Shown in pieces: positions 27,593 to 35,186 of a stretch of DNA of 64,000 bases (within the stretch, counting starts at the first letter, position 1; each line of letters begins with the position of its first letter). The notes under the pieces are model-generated. The model was not told the DNA's origin. It saw nothing but the letters and a program-made list of their open reading frames with translations, and did not search any database. Made by a program: the position numbers and the translations under genes. The DNA is from CALEMW01 sp964343835 (GTDB taxonomy: Bacteria > Krumholzibacteriota > Krumholzibacteriia > LZORAL124-64-63), in contig CAYFKR010000004.1 in assembly GCA_964343835.1 (NCBI GenBank), forward strand, positions 1-64,000, given 5' to 3'.

Positions 27593-29496
27593 TCCGTCTG
27601 CTGCTCCCGGTCATCATCATGCTGGGTGCGGCGCCGGCCGTCGGCCGCGACGACCCGCCCCGCATCGTGCCCGAGACCCACGGCGTTCGCCTGCAGCAGG
27701 ACTGGCGGGCCCGCATGATCGAGGTCGAACGCCTGATCCGGGCGGGCAGCCACGGTCGGGCCACGACCCTGCTCGAGCAGCTGGAGAAGACCGGCGCCCC
27801 CCGCACCACCACCCTGCCCTCCTGGGTGGCGCTGGCCCGCGCCATGGGCGACACCGAGCGCGTGGTGGAACTGTGCGAGGAGGGCCTGGCGACCCGCCCC
27901 GGCTCCCGACGCCTCCTGACGACCTGGGCCGAGGCCCTGGCCGCCCTGGACCGGCGCGCCGAGGCCCGCGAAGCCGTCCGGCGAAACGTGGAGGCCGCCC
28001 CCAACAAGGTGAGCGCCGTGGCCGAGTCCGTGGCCATGTGGCGTCGCAACGATAGGCCGGAGGAGGGGCTGGCCCTCTGCGATTCCCTGCGGGCCGCCCA
28101 GGGCGTGGACGACCTGCTCCGCCGCCATCGTGCGGCCTGCCTCCTGGAGCTGGACCGCATCGTCGAGGCCATGGACGAGATCGCCGCCGAGCTCGCCGGC
28201 AATCCCCTGAACCTGAGGCTGGTACGCCTGGACATTGCTCCCCTGCTGCCCGACTCCGACGCCCGGACGAGGGCCGCCGGCGCCCTGGCGGACCGACCCG
28301 ACGCCGCCACGCCCGCCGTCGCCCTGCTGCGCGCCGATCTGCTGCTGCTGGACGGCCGCGCCCGGGACGCCTCGGCAGCCGTCGCCCACCTCAGGACCGA
28401 CCCTGTCGGTGCCCTGGACCTGTTGCGGACGGCCGCCGTCCTGGCACGGGAAGCGCCCATGATCGACGACCCGGCCGCTCGCCGCGCCACGGTGGCATGG
28501 CTCCTGACGGAGCTGGATGCGCTGGCGATGTCACCCGCCGTTGCCGCCGGGCAGCGGGCCCGGGTGCTGGACATGCTCGCCGGCGCCGCCGTGGAGGCCC
28601 TGGGATCGGGCCTGGTGGACGACGACCCGGAAGGCTCCGTGGAGCGCCTCGAAGAGGTGCTGGACCGCGTCCGCGCCGGCAGCCCCGGCTCGTCGCGTCT
28701 GTACTCGGCCCGGATCCTGCTGGCCCGCCACACCCGCGACGTGCTGGGCGACCCGGGCCGCGCCGCCGACAGCCTGGCCCGCCTGCTCACCGACCTGGAC
28801 CTGCCCCTGCAGGGGGTGGCCCTGTGCCGTCTGGAACTGGGCGTGTGCCGCTTGGCCGAGAAGGACACCGCCCGGGCCCGCACCGTGCTCACGCGCCTGG
28901 GCCGCAGCACGCAGTACCCCGAGGCCGCGGGCCCCGCTCACGCCCTGCTGGCCCGCCTGGACCTGGCCCAGGGGCACTGGGAATCGGCCCGGGACCGCCT
29001 GGCCGCCGTGGCCCTGGACGACCCCCGGGCCGACCAGGCCAACGACGCCCTCGACCTGGCCCTGCTGCTGGCCGAGGAGCTGTCGCGGCAGGGGGGAGGG
29101 GAGGCGTTGCTCGCCGCCTACGCGCCGAGCGTGCTGGCGGACCTGTGTCGCGACGACGACGCCCGTCGCGACGCGCTGCGCATCTTCCTCGAGACCGCGA
29201 CGGCCGACCCTGCGGCCCCGCTGGAGTCGGAACTCGTGGCCCGCGCCCGGCTCGAGCTGGGCGAGCTGGAGGCCGCGGCGGGACGCCCGGCCGCAGCGGC
29301 GGACCTCGCCTCGGCCGTGGTCCGCGACCGACCGGAAGGAGGCCACGCGGCCGAGGCCCTGCTGGCTCGGGGGCGCTGGCTGTCCGCCGCCGGCGACGCG
29401 GCGGGAGCCCGCGACGCCTGGGAACGCCTCGCCATCCAGTATCCGGAGAGCCTGTCCGCCGAGGACGCCCGCAACCTGCTGAGGGAATTGCCGTGA
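27589..29496 (+). CDS. Secreted tetratricopeptide-repeat protein
   Basis: 635 residues. GTG start followed by a short signal peptide (MIRLLLPVIIMLGAAPAVG). The mature protein is almost all helical, with degenerate TPR units, such as ARAMGDTERVVELCEEGLATRPGS, LARLDLAQGHWESARDRLAAVALDDP and LARGRWLSAAGDAAGARDAWERLAIQYPES. It probably acts as a periplasmic scaffold for the DUF4159/DUF4175 proteins encoded around it (inference from the unbroken overlap of start and stop codons on both sides). Confidence 0.8.
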   Translation: MIRLLLPVIIMLGAAPAVGRDDPPRIVPETHGVRLQQDWRARMIEVERLIRAGSHGRATTLLEQLEKTGAPRTTTLPSWVALARAMGDTERVVELCEEGLATRPGSRRLLTTWAEALAALDRRAEAREAVRRNVEAAPNKVSAVAESVAMWRRNDRPEEGLALCDSLRAAQGVDDLLRRHRAACLLELDRIVEAMDEIAAELAGNPLNLRLVRLDIAPLLPDSDARTRAAGALADRPDAATPAVALLRADLLLLDGRARDASAAVAHLRTDPVGALDLLRTAAVLAREAPMIDDPAARRATVAWLLTELDALAMSPAVAAGQRARVLDMLAGAAVEALGSGLVDDDPEGSVERLEEVLDRVRAGSPGSSRLYSARILLARHTRDVLGDPGRAADSLARLLTDLDLPLQGVALCRLELGVCRLAEKDTARARTVLTRLGRSTQYPEAAGPAHALLARLDLAQGHWESARDRLAAVALDDPRADQANDALDLALLLAEELSRQGGGEALLAAYAPSVLADLCRDDDARRDALRIFLETATADPAAPLESELVARARLELGELEAAAGRPAAAADLASAVVRDRPEGGHAAEALLARGRWLSAAGDAAGARDAWERLAIQYPESLSAEDARNLLRELP

Positions 29497-30758
29497 CGCG
29501 ACGCTTCGCCATCATCCTGCTCCTTGCGGCCGTCCTGGCCCTGCCCGGCGCCGCCCGCGCCGAACGCCTGCTCGTGCCCATGGACCTGTCCCAGGCCAAC
29601 CACCTGAAGGCCTACGGCCTGGCCTTCGACATCCTCACCCGCGGCCGCAATGTGACCTGGCTCCTCAACTACCGGGGCGGCAGCTTCCTGATGGACGCCG
29701 TGGGCGAGGTGACCCTGGCCGCGCGGCTGCGCGGCGTGACCTTCCAGGTGATCGGCGACGGCGAGGCGGAGGCGATCCTCGCGGAGGTGGCCACGGGGAA
29801 CATGGAGGAGGTGCTGCTGGAGAAGCCGCCGCGCATCGCCGTCTACGCGCCCCCCAACTTCCAGCCCTGGGACGACGCGGTGACCCTGGCCCTGAACTAC
29901 GCAGAGATCCCCTTCGACCGGATCTTCGACAAGGAGGTCCTGGCCGGCGGGCTGAAGGAGTACGACTGGCTCCACCTGCACCATGAGGACTTCACCGGCC
30001 AGTTCGGCAAGTTCTTCGCCGCGTTCCGCTCGGCGCCCTGGTACGTGGAGCAGCAGGCCATGATGGAGGAACTGGCCGCCGGGCTGGGGTTCCCGTCGGT
30101 GTGGAAGCTGAAGCACGCCGTGGCCCTGGGCATCCGCGACTACGTGGAGGGGGGCGGCTTCCTGTTCGCCATGTGCTCGGCCACCGACACCATCGACCTG
30201 GCCCTGGCCTATCTGGGCGTGGACATCGTGCCGCAGGAGATCGACGGCACGCCCCTCGATCCCGCCCGCGAGACGCGCCGCGACGACGGCGGCACCTTCG
30301 CCTTCGAGGGCTTCGGGCTCATCACCAACGCCCTGCAGTACGAGTTCTCCAACATCGATACCAGCGACTACGCCCGCCTGCGCGGCCCCGAGGGCGACTA
30401 CTTCACCCTCTTCGGCTTCTCCGCCAAGCACGACCCGGTGCCGAGCATGCTGACCCAGTGCCACGTGAACGTCGTCAACGGGTTCATGGGGCAGACCACC
30501 GGGTTCGACCGGCGCTTCCTGAAGCGGCACGTGGTGATCCTGGCGCAGGTCGAGGGCACCGACGAGGTGCGCTACGTGCACGGCAAGCGGGGGATGGGCA
30601 CCTTCACGTTCCTCGGCGGCCACGACCCCGAGGACTACCAGCACGCCGTGGGCGACCCGCCCACGGACCTGGACCTCTACCGGACCTCGCCCGGCTACCG
30701 GCTGATCCTGAACAACGTGCTGTTCCCGGCGGCGCGGAAGAAGCCCCAGAAGACCTAG
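29493..30758 (+). CDS. Secreted amidotransferase-fold-like protein (often named 'asparagine synthetase B' in databases)
   Basis: 421 residues. Signal peptide of about 23 residues (ending ARA). Distinctive blocks: LLVPMDLSQANHLKAYGLAF, TWLLNYRGGSFLMD, YDWLHLHHEDFTGQFGKF, YVEGGGFLFAMCSATDTIDLAL and FLGGHDPEDYQHAVGDPP. From memory, Bacteroidetes homologues with these blocks are labelled asparagine synthetase B, but no asparagine-synthase or ATP-pyrophosphatase motif is present, and the protein is exported. The label is probably wrong. MCSATD may be a nucleophile-elbow-like turn with Cys. GTG overlaps the TPR stop by 4 bases. The gene ends sharing CTAG with the convergent protease gene. Confidence 0.8.
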   Translation: MTRRFAIILLLAAVLALPGAARAERLLVPMDLSQANHLKAYGLAFDILTRGRNVTWLLNYRGGSFLMDAVGEVTLAARLRGVTFQVIGDGEAEAILAEVATGNMEEVLLEKPPRIAVYAPPNFQPWDDAVTLALNYAEIPFDRIFDKEVLAGGLKEYDWLHLHHEDFTGQFGKFFAAFRSAPWYVEQQAMMEELAAGLGFPSVWKLKHAVALGIRDYVEGGGFLFAMCSATDTIDLALAYLGVDIVPQEIDGTPLDPARETRRDDGGTFAFEGFGLITNALQYEFSNIDTSDYARLRGPEGDYFTLFGFSAKHDPVPSMLTQCHVNVVNGFMGQTTGFDRRFLKRHVVILAQVEGTDEVRYVHGKRGMGTFTFLGGHDPEDYQHAVGDPPTDLDLYRTSPGYRLILNNVLFPAARKKPQKT

Positions 30759-31567
30759 TTCCGTCGGGCCACGAGTCGGCGCAGGGAGAGGGCGAGCAGG
30801 GCCAGCGAGGCCGCCAGCCAGCCCCAGGGCATGGGGCCGTCGGGGAGTTCCGAGGTGAGGCCGCCGTCGGTGACCATCAGCGTCACGTTCACGGCGTTGT
30901 GGGCGGCGTGGACGACGGCCGCCGCGGTGAGCGACCCGGTGGCCTCGTAGACCAGGGCCAGCACGATCCCCAGCCCCACGAGCCCGAACAGGTACCACGG
31001 CTCGCCGTGGGCCAGGCCGAAGGCGAGGGCCGACAGCACGGCCGAGGGCATCACGCCCCAGCTGCGGCGGAAGAGGCGGTAGAGGAGGCCGCGGAAGACG
31101 ATCTCCTCGGCCAGGGGCCCCAGGACCACGGCGCAGGAGAAGGCCAGGCCGGTCTCGAGGGGACCCACCGGGAGGTGGTCGTTGAAGAAGGCGATCCACT
31201 CCTCCGTCGGCGGCCGGATGCGGGCCGACCAGGCTGCCAGCAGCCCCACGGGGACCTGGCAGGCCAGGGCAGCGAGGACCGACCAGCCGGCAACGGCCCA
31301 GCCCGGACGGTTCAGGTGAAAGACCACCCCGGTGTCCAGGCCCCGGGAAGCGGCCAGCAGCCGCGCCGCCAGGATCACCGCCGTGCCGCCTATGCCCACG
31401 GCGAAGAACAGGTTCCCGGTCATGCCGTAGCCCACGCCCTGGGCGCCCACGTTCAGGGCCCCGAGGGCGACGGTCAGCAGCAGGATCCGCGCACCGCCCC
31501 AACGCGTCCAGGGGTCGCGGGGGTCGGGAATGTCGGCGGGATCGCGGGGCTGCTCTTCGGGGAACAT
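30755..31567 (-). CDS. CPBP-family intramembrane metalloprotease
   Basis: 270 residues with about eight hydrophobic segments. Three catalytic motifs are present in order: GPLAEEIVFRG (EExxxR), ALAFGLAHGE (FxxxH) and VVHAAHNAVN (HxxxN/D). The family includes CAAX prenyl proteases and bacteriocin-immunity proteins. Here the substrate is unknown. Start chosen at 31567 because AGGAGG lies 4 bases upstream, which drops an Arg-rich 36-residue extension. Its stop shares the CTAG palindrome (30755-30758) with the convergent gene. Confidence 0.88.
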   Translation of the reverse strand: MFPEEQPRDPADIPDPRDPWTRWGGARILLLTVALGALNVGAQGVGYGMTGNLFFAVGIGGTAVILAARLLAASRGLDTGVVFHLNRPGWAVAGWSVLAALACQVPVGLLAAWSARIRPPTEEWIAFFNDHLPVGPLETGLAFSCAVVLGPLAEEIVFRGLLYRLFRRSWGVMPSAVLSALAFGLAHGEPWYLFGLVGLGIVLALVYEATGSLTAAAVVHAAHNAVNVTLMVTDGGLTSELPDGPMPWGWLAASLALLALSLRRLVARRN

Positions 31568-31612
31568 GCGGCCTCCTGGGCACGGGTCGGGAGCGAATGT
31601 GGCAGATCGCCG

Positions 31613-31630
31613 CGCCGGTGTCCACCGGCG
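31613..31630. promoter_or_regulatory. Palindrome between divergent genes
   Basis: CGCCGGTG (31613-31620), TC, CACCGGCG (31623-31630): a perfect 8-bp dyad in the divergent intergenic region. It sits just upstream of the -35 of the HAD-gene promoter, so it could be an operator. Confidence 0.4.
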
Positions 31631-31646
31631 GGCGTTCCGACGGCTC

Positions 31647-31675
31647 TTGGCAGGAAACGGGCCAGCGATTACCAT
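31647..31675 (+). promoter_or_regulatory. Sigma70-type promoter for the HAD-nnr-tsaD operon
   Basis: TTGGCA (31647-31652), 17-base spacer, TACCAT (31670-31675), about 45 bases before the start codon at 31720. Confidence 0.65.
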
Positions 31676-31719
31676 ACGGCGGTCCGGCAGAAGCCGCCGT
31701 CATCCCACGGGGAGATTCC

Positions 31720-32457
31720 ATGACCGACCAGCGGACCGACCGACCCATCCAGGCCGTCGTCTTCGACCTCGACAACACCCTCACCGACTTCATGGAAGCC
31801 AAGGACCGCGCCGTGCGCGCCGCCGCCGACGCCATGGTGGACGCCGGCCTGCGCATGGATCCGTCCGACGTCTACGACGGCGTCTTCGCCATCTACGACG
31901 AGGTGGGCATCGAGCACCAGCGCGTCTTCGACCGCTTCCTGGAGCAGCACGCCGGCGAGGTCGATCCGAGCATCCTGGCCGCAGGCGTGGTGGCCTACCG
32001 TCGCGCCCGCGAGGCCCATCTGGTGCCCTATCCCCACGTGCGCGCCGTGCTGCACCGGCTGGTGAAGGAGGGCTACAAGCTGGCCGTCGTCAGCGACGCC
32101 CCCCGCTTCGAGGCCTGGCTGCGCCTGACCTACCTGCGCCTGAACCACGTGTTCGACGTGGTGCTGACCCACGACGACACCGGCCACCACAAGCCCAGTC
32201 CCGTGCCCTTCCGCATGGCCCTGGAGCAGCTCGGCGTGGAGCCGTCGCGGGCCGTGAACATCGGGGACTGGCCCGAGCGCGATATCGTGGGCGGCGATGC
32301 CGCCGGCCTGCACACCGTCTACGCCCGCTACGGCGACACCTACGACTCCGGCGACCGCGAAAAGACGACCCACTCCGGCGCCCACTACGAGATCGACGAC
32401 TTGTTCCAGCTGCTCGACGTGCTGGATCGGCTCAACGCGGCGGGAGCGGAGTCGTGA
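31720..32457 (+). CDS. HAD-superfamily hydrolase
   Basis: 245 residues. HAD motif I VVFDLDNTLTD, motif II VVSDAP, motif III with Lys in HHKPSP, and motif IV NIGDWPERDIVGG are all intact. The alpha-helical cap between motifs I and II places it in the subfamily I phosphatases (phosphoglycolate phosphatase or pyrimidine nucleotidase-like). The substrate is not deducible. ATG at 31720 preceded by GGGGAG. It overlaps nnr by 4 bases (GTGA), so it may clear a damaged nucleotide alongside it, but that is inference. Confidence 0.88.
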   Translation: MTDQRTDRPIQAVVFDLDNTLTDFMEAKDRAVRAAADAMVDAGLRMDPSDVYDGVFAIYDEVGIEHQRVFDRFLEQHAGEVDPSILAAGVVAYRRAREAHLVPYPHVRAVLHRLVKEGYKLAVVSDAPRFEAWLRLTYLRLNHVFDVVLTHDDTGHHKPSPVPFRMALEQLGVEPSRAVNIGDWPERDIVGGDAAGLHTVYARYGDTYDSGDREKTTHSGAHYEIDDLFQLLDVLDRLNAAGAES

Positions 32458-34022
32458 GGGTCGCCACCTCCGGTCAGATGGCGGCCATCGACCGCGACAC
32501 CATCGCCTCCGGCGTGCCCGGCCTGGAGCTCATGGAACGCGCCGGCCGCGAGATGACCTTCGCACTCCTGGATGCCTTCCCGGACCTGGACCCGCCGGCC
32601 GGCGTGGCCGTGCTCTGCGGCAAGGGCAACAACGGCGGCGGCGGCCTGGTGGTGGCCCGGCGCCTGGACGAGCTCGGCTTCGAGGTGACGGTGGTCATGC
32701 TGGCGGGCCCGGACGACCTCTCGCCCGACGCCCGCGCCAACTTCGACCGCCTGCCCGTCGACGTGGAGATCCGGACGCCGGACCGGAGCGAGTGGGCGGA
32801 AGAAGTCGCCCGCCTCTGCGTGGAGAACGACGTGCTGGTGGATGCCGTCTTCGGCACCGGCATCACGCCGCCGCTGCGCCGGGACCATGCGGAGCTCTTC
32901 GCGGCCGTGGACCGTCGCGTGATCACTGTGGCCAGCCTGGACATGCCATCGGGCGTATCCGGCGACGACGGCACGGTGGACCCGGTGGCCGTGCGCGCCG
33001 ACGTGACCCTCACGGTGGGCCTGCCCAAGCTGGGCCTGCTGCTGCCCCCCGGCCGCGACCACGCCGGCACGGTGACGGTGCTGGACATCGGCTTCCCCGA
33101 CGAGATCTGCGCGGCCCACGCCTCGGACCTCGATTCGCCCACGGCGGACGAGATCGCGGCCCTGCTGCCCCCCAGGCCCGGCGGCCTGCACAAGTACTCC
33201 GCCGGCACGGCCCTGGTGACGGCCGGCTCCGACCGCTACGGCGGCGCGGCCCTGCTGGCCGCCCACGGCGCCCTGCGCTCGGGAGCGGGCCTGATCACCC
33301 TGGTGCTCCCCGATCGCCATGCCCCGACGGCCCTGGGCTACGCCCCCGAGGCGCTGGTCCGCGGCCTGCCCGAGGGCGACGGCGGCGGGATGGCCGACCC
33401 CGGCTCCGCCGGACTCGCCGACCTCCTGGGCCGCCAGGCCGCGTGGGGGATCGGGCCGGGCCTCGGCGACGACCCGGCCACCGCCGCCTGGGTGGTCGCG
33501 GCCCTGCAGCGCACCGCCCTCCCGGTGGTGGTGGACGCCGACGCCCTGCGCGCCTTCGGCCGCACGGGCTCGGAGCTCCGTTTCGGGGCCGAACGGGCGA
33601 TCCTCACGCCTCACGCCGGCGAGCTGGCGGACCTGTGCGGCGTGGGCGTGACCGAGGCCGTGGTCGACCGCTTCGACCTGGCCTCCCAGCTGGCCGGCCG
33701 CACCGGCGCCGTGGTGGTGGCCAAGGGCGCCCCGACCCTGGTCGCGGGCCCCGACGGCGAACGTGTCCTCAACCCCACCGGCCACGACGCCCTGGCCCAC
33801 GGCGGCACCGGCGACGTGCTGACGGGCCTGCTCACCGGCCTGCTGGCCCAGGGCCTCGACGCCCTCGACGCCGCCGTGCTGGGCTGCTGGCTCCACGGCC
33901 GCGCCGGCGAGCTCTGCGCCGACGACGGCACCCGCCGCTCTGTCCTGGCCCGCGAGGTCGCCGACCGGCTGCCGGACGCCTTCGCCGAACTGGAATGGCT
34001 CAGCGGAGAGGCGGTCCGATGA
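32454..34022 (+). CDS. nnr: Bifunctional NAD(P)H-hydrate epimerase / ADP-dependent NAD(P)H-hydrate dehydratase
   Basis: 522 residues, the fused NnrE-NnrD form. Repairs hydrated NAD(P)H. The epimerase half (to about 225) has MERAGREM and CGKGNNGG, but the next residues are GG where the family has DG (NNGGDG), a change in a strongly conserved site. SLDMPSGVSGDDG follows. The dehydratase half has KYSAGTALVTAGSDRYGGAA, GPGLGDD, ILTPHAGELADLCG and GHDALAHGGTGDVLTG, the ADP/phosphate-binding loop. GTG start overlaps the HAD stop. Its end overlaps the tsaD ATG, an association of nnr with t6A genes that is widespread. Confidence 0.92.
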   Translation: MRVATSGQMAAIDRDTIASGVPGLELMERAGREMTFALLDAFPDLDPPAGVAVLCGKGNNGGGGLVVARRLDELGFEVTVVMLAGPDDLSPDARANFDRLPVDVEIRTPDRSEWAEEVARLCVENDVLVDAVFGTGITPPLRRDHAELFAAVDRRVITVASLDMPSGVSGDDGTVDPVAVRADVTLTVGLPKLGLLLPPGRDHAGTVTVLDIGFPDEICAAHASDLDSPTADEIAALLPPRPGGLHKYSAGTALVTAGSDRYGGAALLAAHGALRSGAGLITLVLPDRHAPTALGYAPEALVRGLPEGDGGGMADPGSAGLADLLGRQAAWGIGPGLGDDPATAAWVVAALQRTALPVVVDADALRAFGRTGSELRFGAERAILTPHAGELADLCGVGVTEAVVDRFDLASQLAGRTGAVVVAKGAPTLVAGPDGERVLNPTGHDALAHGGTGDVLTGLLTGLLAQGLDALDAAVLGCWLHGRAGELCADDGTRRSVLAREVADRLPDAFAELEWLSGEAVR

Positions 34023-35029
34023 AGGTCCTCGGCATCGAGACCTCGTGCGACGACACGAGCGTGGCGCTCCTCGACTCGGAGCAGGGCATCCTGGAGAACC
34101 TGGTGTCGAGCCAGGTCGACCTCCACGACCACTTCGGCGGCGTGGTGCCGGAGCTGGCGTCGCGGGCCCACCTGACGAACCTGCTGCCCCTGGTGGACGT
34201 GCTCCTGTCGCGGCAGGACATGGAGCTGGGCGACCTCGACGGCGTGGCCGTGACCCGCGGCCCCGGTCTGATCGGTGCCCTGCTCGTCGGTCTCTCCACG
34301 GCCAAGGCCATCTGCTGGGCCACCGGGAAACCCCTCGCCGCTGTCCACCACATCGAGGGCCACATGCTGGCCAACGAGCTCTGTGCCCCCATGGAGCTGC
34401 CCGCCGCGGTGCTGGTGGTCTCGGGCGGCCACACCGAGGTGATCCTGGTCCGCGAGATCGGCCGCTACGAGCGCCTGGGCTGGACCCTCGACGACGCCTC
34501 CGGCGAGTGCTTCGACAAGTGCGCCCAGCTCATGGGCCTGCCCTACCCCGGCGGCCCCGCCGTGGACCGCATGGCGGAGAAGGGCACCCCCGGCCGTTTC
34601 GACTTCCCCCGCCCCCTGCGCAAGGACCCCCGGGTGATCTTCAGCTTCAGCGGTCTGAAGACCGCCGTGCGCCTGGAAGTGGAGAAGCTCCCGCGGCCCC
34701 TGGCCGAGCAGGACGTGGCCGATGTCTGCCACGGTCTGCGCGAGGCGGTGGTCGACATCCTGACCCGCCGGCTCTTCCAGGCAGCCCGCGAGCACGACGT
34801 CAAGGCGGTCTACCTGGCCGGCGGCGTGGCGGCCAATTCCCTGCTGCGCGACCGCACCGCCGAGATGGCCGCGAAGCGGGGACTGCATTTCCTCGCCCCT
34901 GATCGGTCCTTTTGCACCGACAACGCCGCCATGATCGCCCAGTCCGGCCTCTGCCGCTTCCGCGCCGGCCGCCACGACGATCTCTCGGTGGACAGTTTCG
35001 CCCGACTGCCCGTCGAATCCTGGCTCTGA
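34019..35029 (+). CDS. tsaD: tRNA N6-threonylcarbamoyltransferase TsaD
   Basis: 336 residues. Transfers threonylcarbamoyl to A37 of ANN-decoding tRNAs, with TsaB/TsaE partners that are not in this window. Motifs: IETSCDDTSVAL at the N-terminus, the metal-binding HHIEGHML (the HxxxH pair near residues 112-116), VLVVSGGHTEVIL, GPGLIGALLVGLSTAK, LAGGVAANSLLR, and the third metal ligand in TDNAAMIAQSG. The ATG overlaps the nnr stop by 4 bases. Followed by a terminator-like hairpin. Confidence 0.96.
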   Translation: MKVLGIETSCDDTSVALLDSEQGILENLVSSQVDLHDHFGGVVPELASRAHLTNLLPLVDVLLSRQDMELGDLDGVAVTRGPGLIGALLVGLSTAKAICWATGKPLAAVHHIEGHMLANELCAPMELPAAVLVVSGGHTEVILVREIGRYERLGWTLDDASGECFDKCAQLMGLPYPGGPAVDRMAEKGTPGRFDFPRPLRKDPRVIFSFSGLKTAVRLEVEKLPRPLAEQDVADVCHGLREAVVDILTRRLFQAAREHDVKAVYLAGGVAANSLLRDRTAEMAAKRGLHFLAPDRSFCTDNAAMIAQSGLCRFRAGRHDDLSVDSFARLPVESWL

Positions 35030-35042
35030 TCCCCGTTTTCAG

Positions 35043-35070
35043 CCGATCCGGGCCGTTCCGCCCGGATCGG
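35043..35070 (+). terminator. Strong inverted repeat after tsaD
   Basis: CCGATCCGGGC (35043-35053), loop CGTTCC, GCCCGGATCGG (35060-35070): a perfect 11-bp stem, followed only by TTCCCC. Likely a terminator with a weak T tract. Its position 40 bases upstream of a sigma54 promoter also leaves open an activator site. Confidence 0.65.
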
Positions 35071-35109
35071 TTCCCCATCGTTCCCCCGAATGTCCCGTCG
35101 CCCCCCATG

Positions 35110-35124
35110 TGGCACGGCACTTGC
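35110..35124 (+). promoter_or_regulatory. Sigma54 (RpoN) -24/-12 promoter of the signalling cluster
   Basis: TGGCACGGCACTTGC is an exact match to the -24/-12 consensus TGGCACG-N4-TTGC, with the invariant GG and GC ten bases apart. It lies 63 bases before the ATG at 35187. Transcription from it would need an AAA+ activator. None is encoded in this window. Confidence 0.85.
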
Positions 35125-35186
35125 CTGATGTGCCGTCGGCCGGGCGTGTGCCCTGTCATATCGATCATTCTGCATGGTGAGGGACA

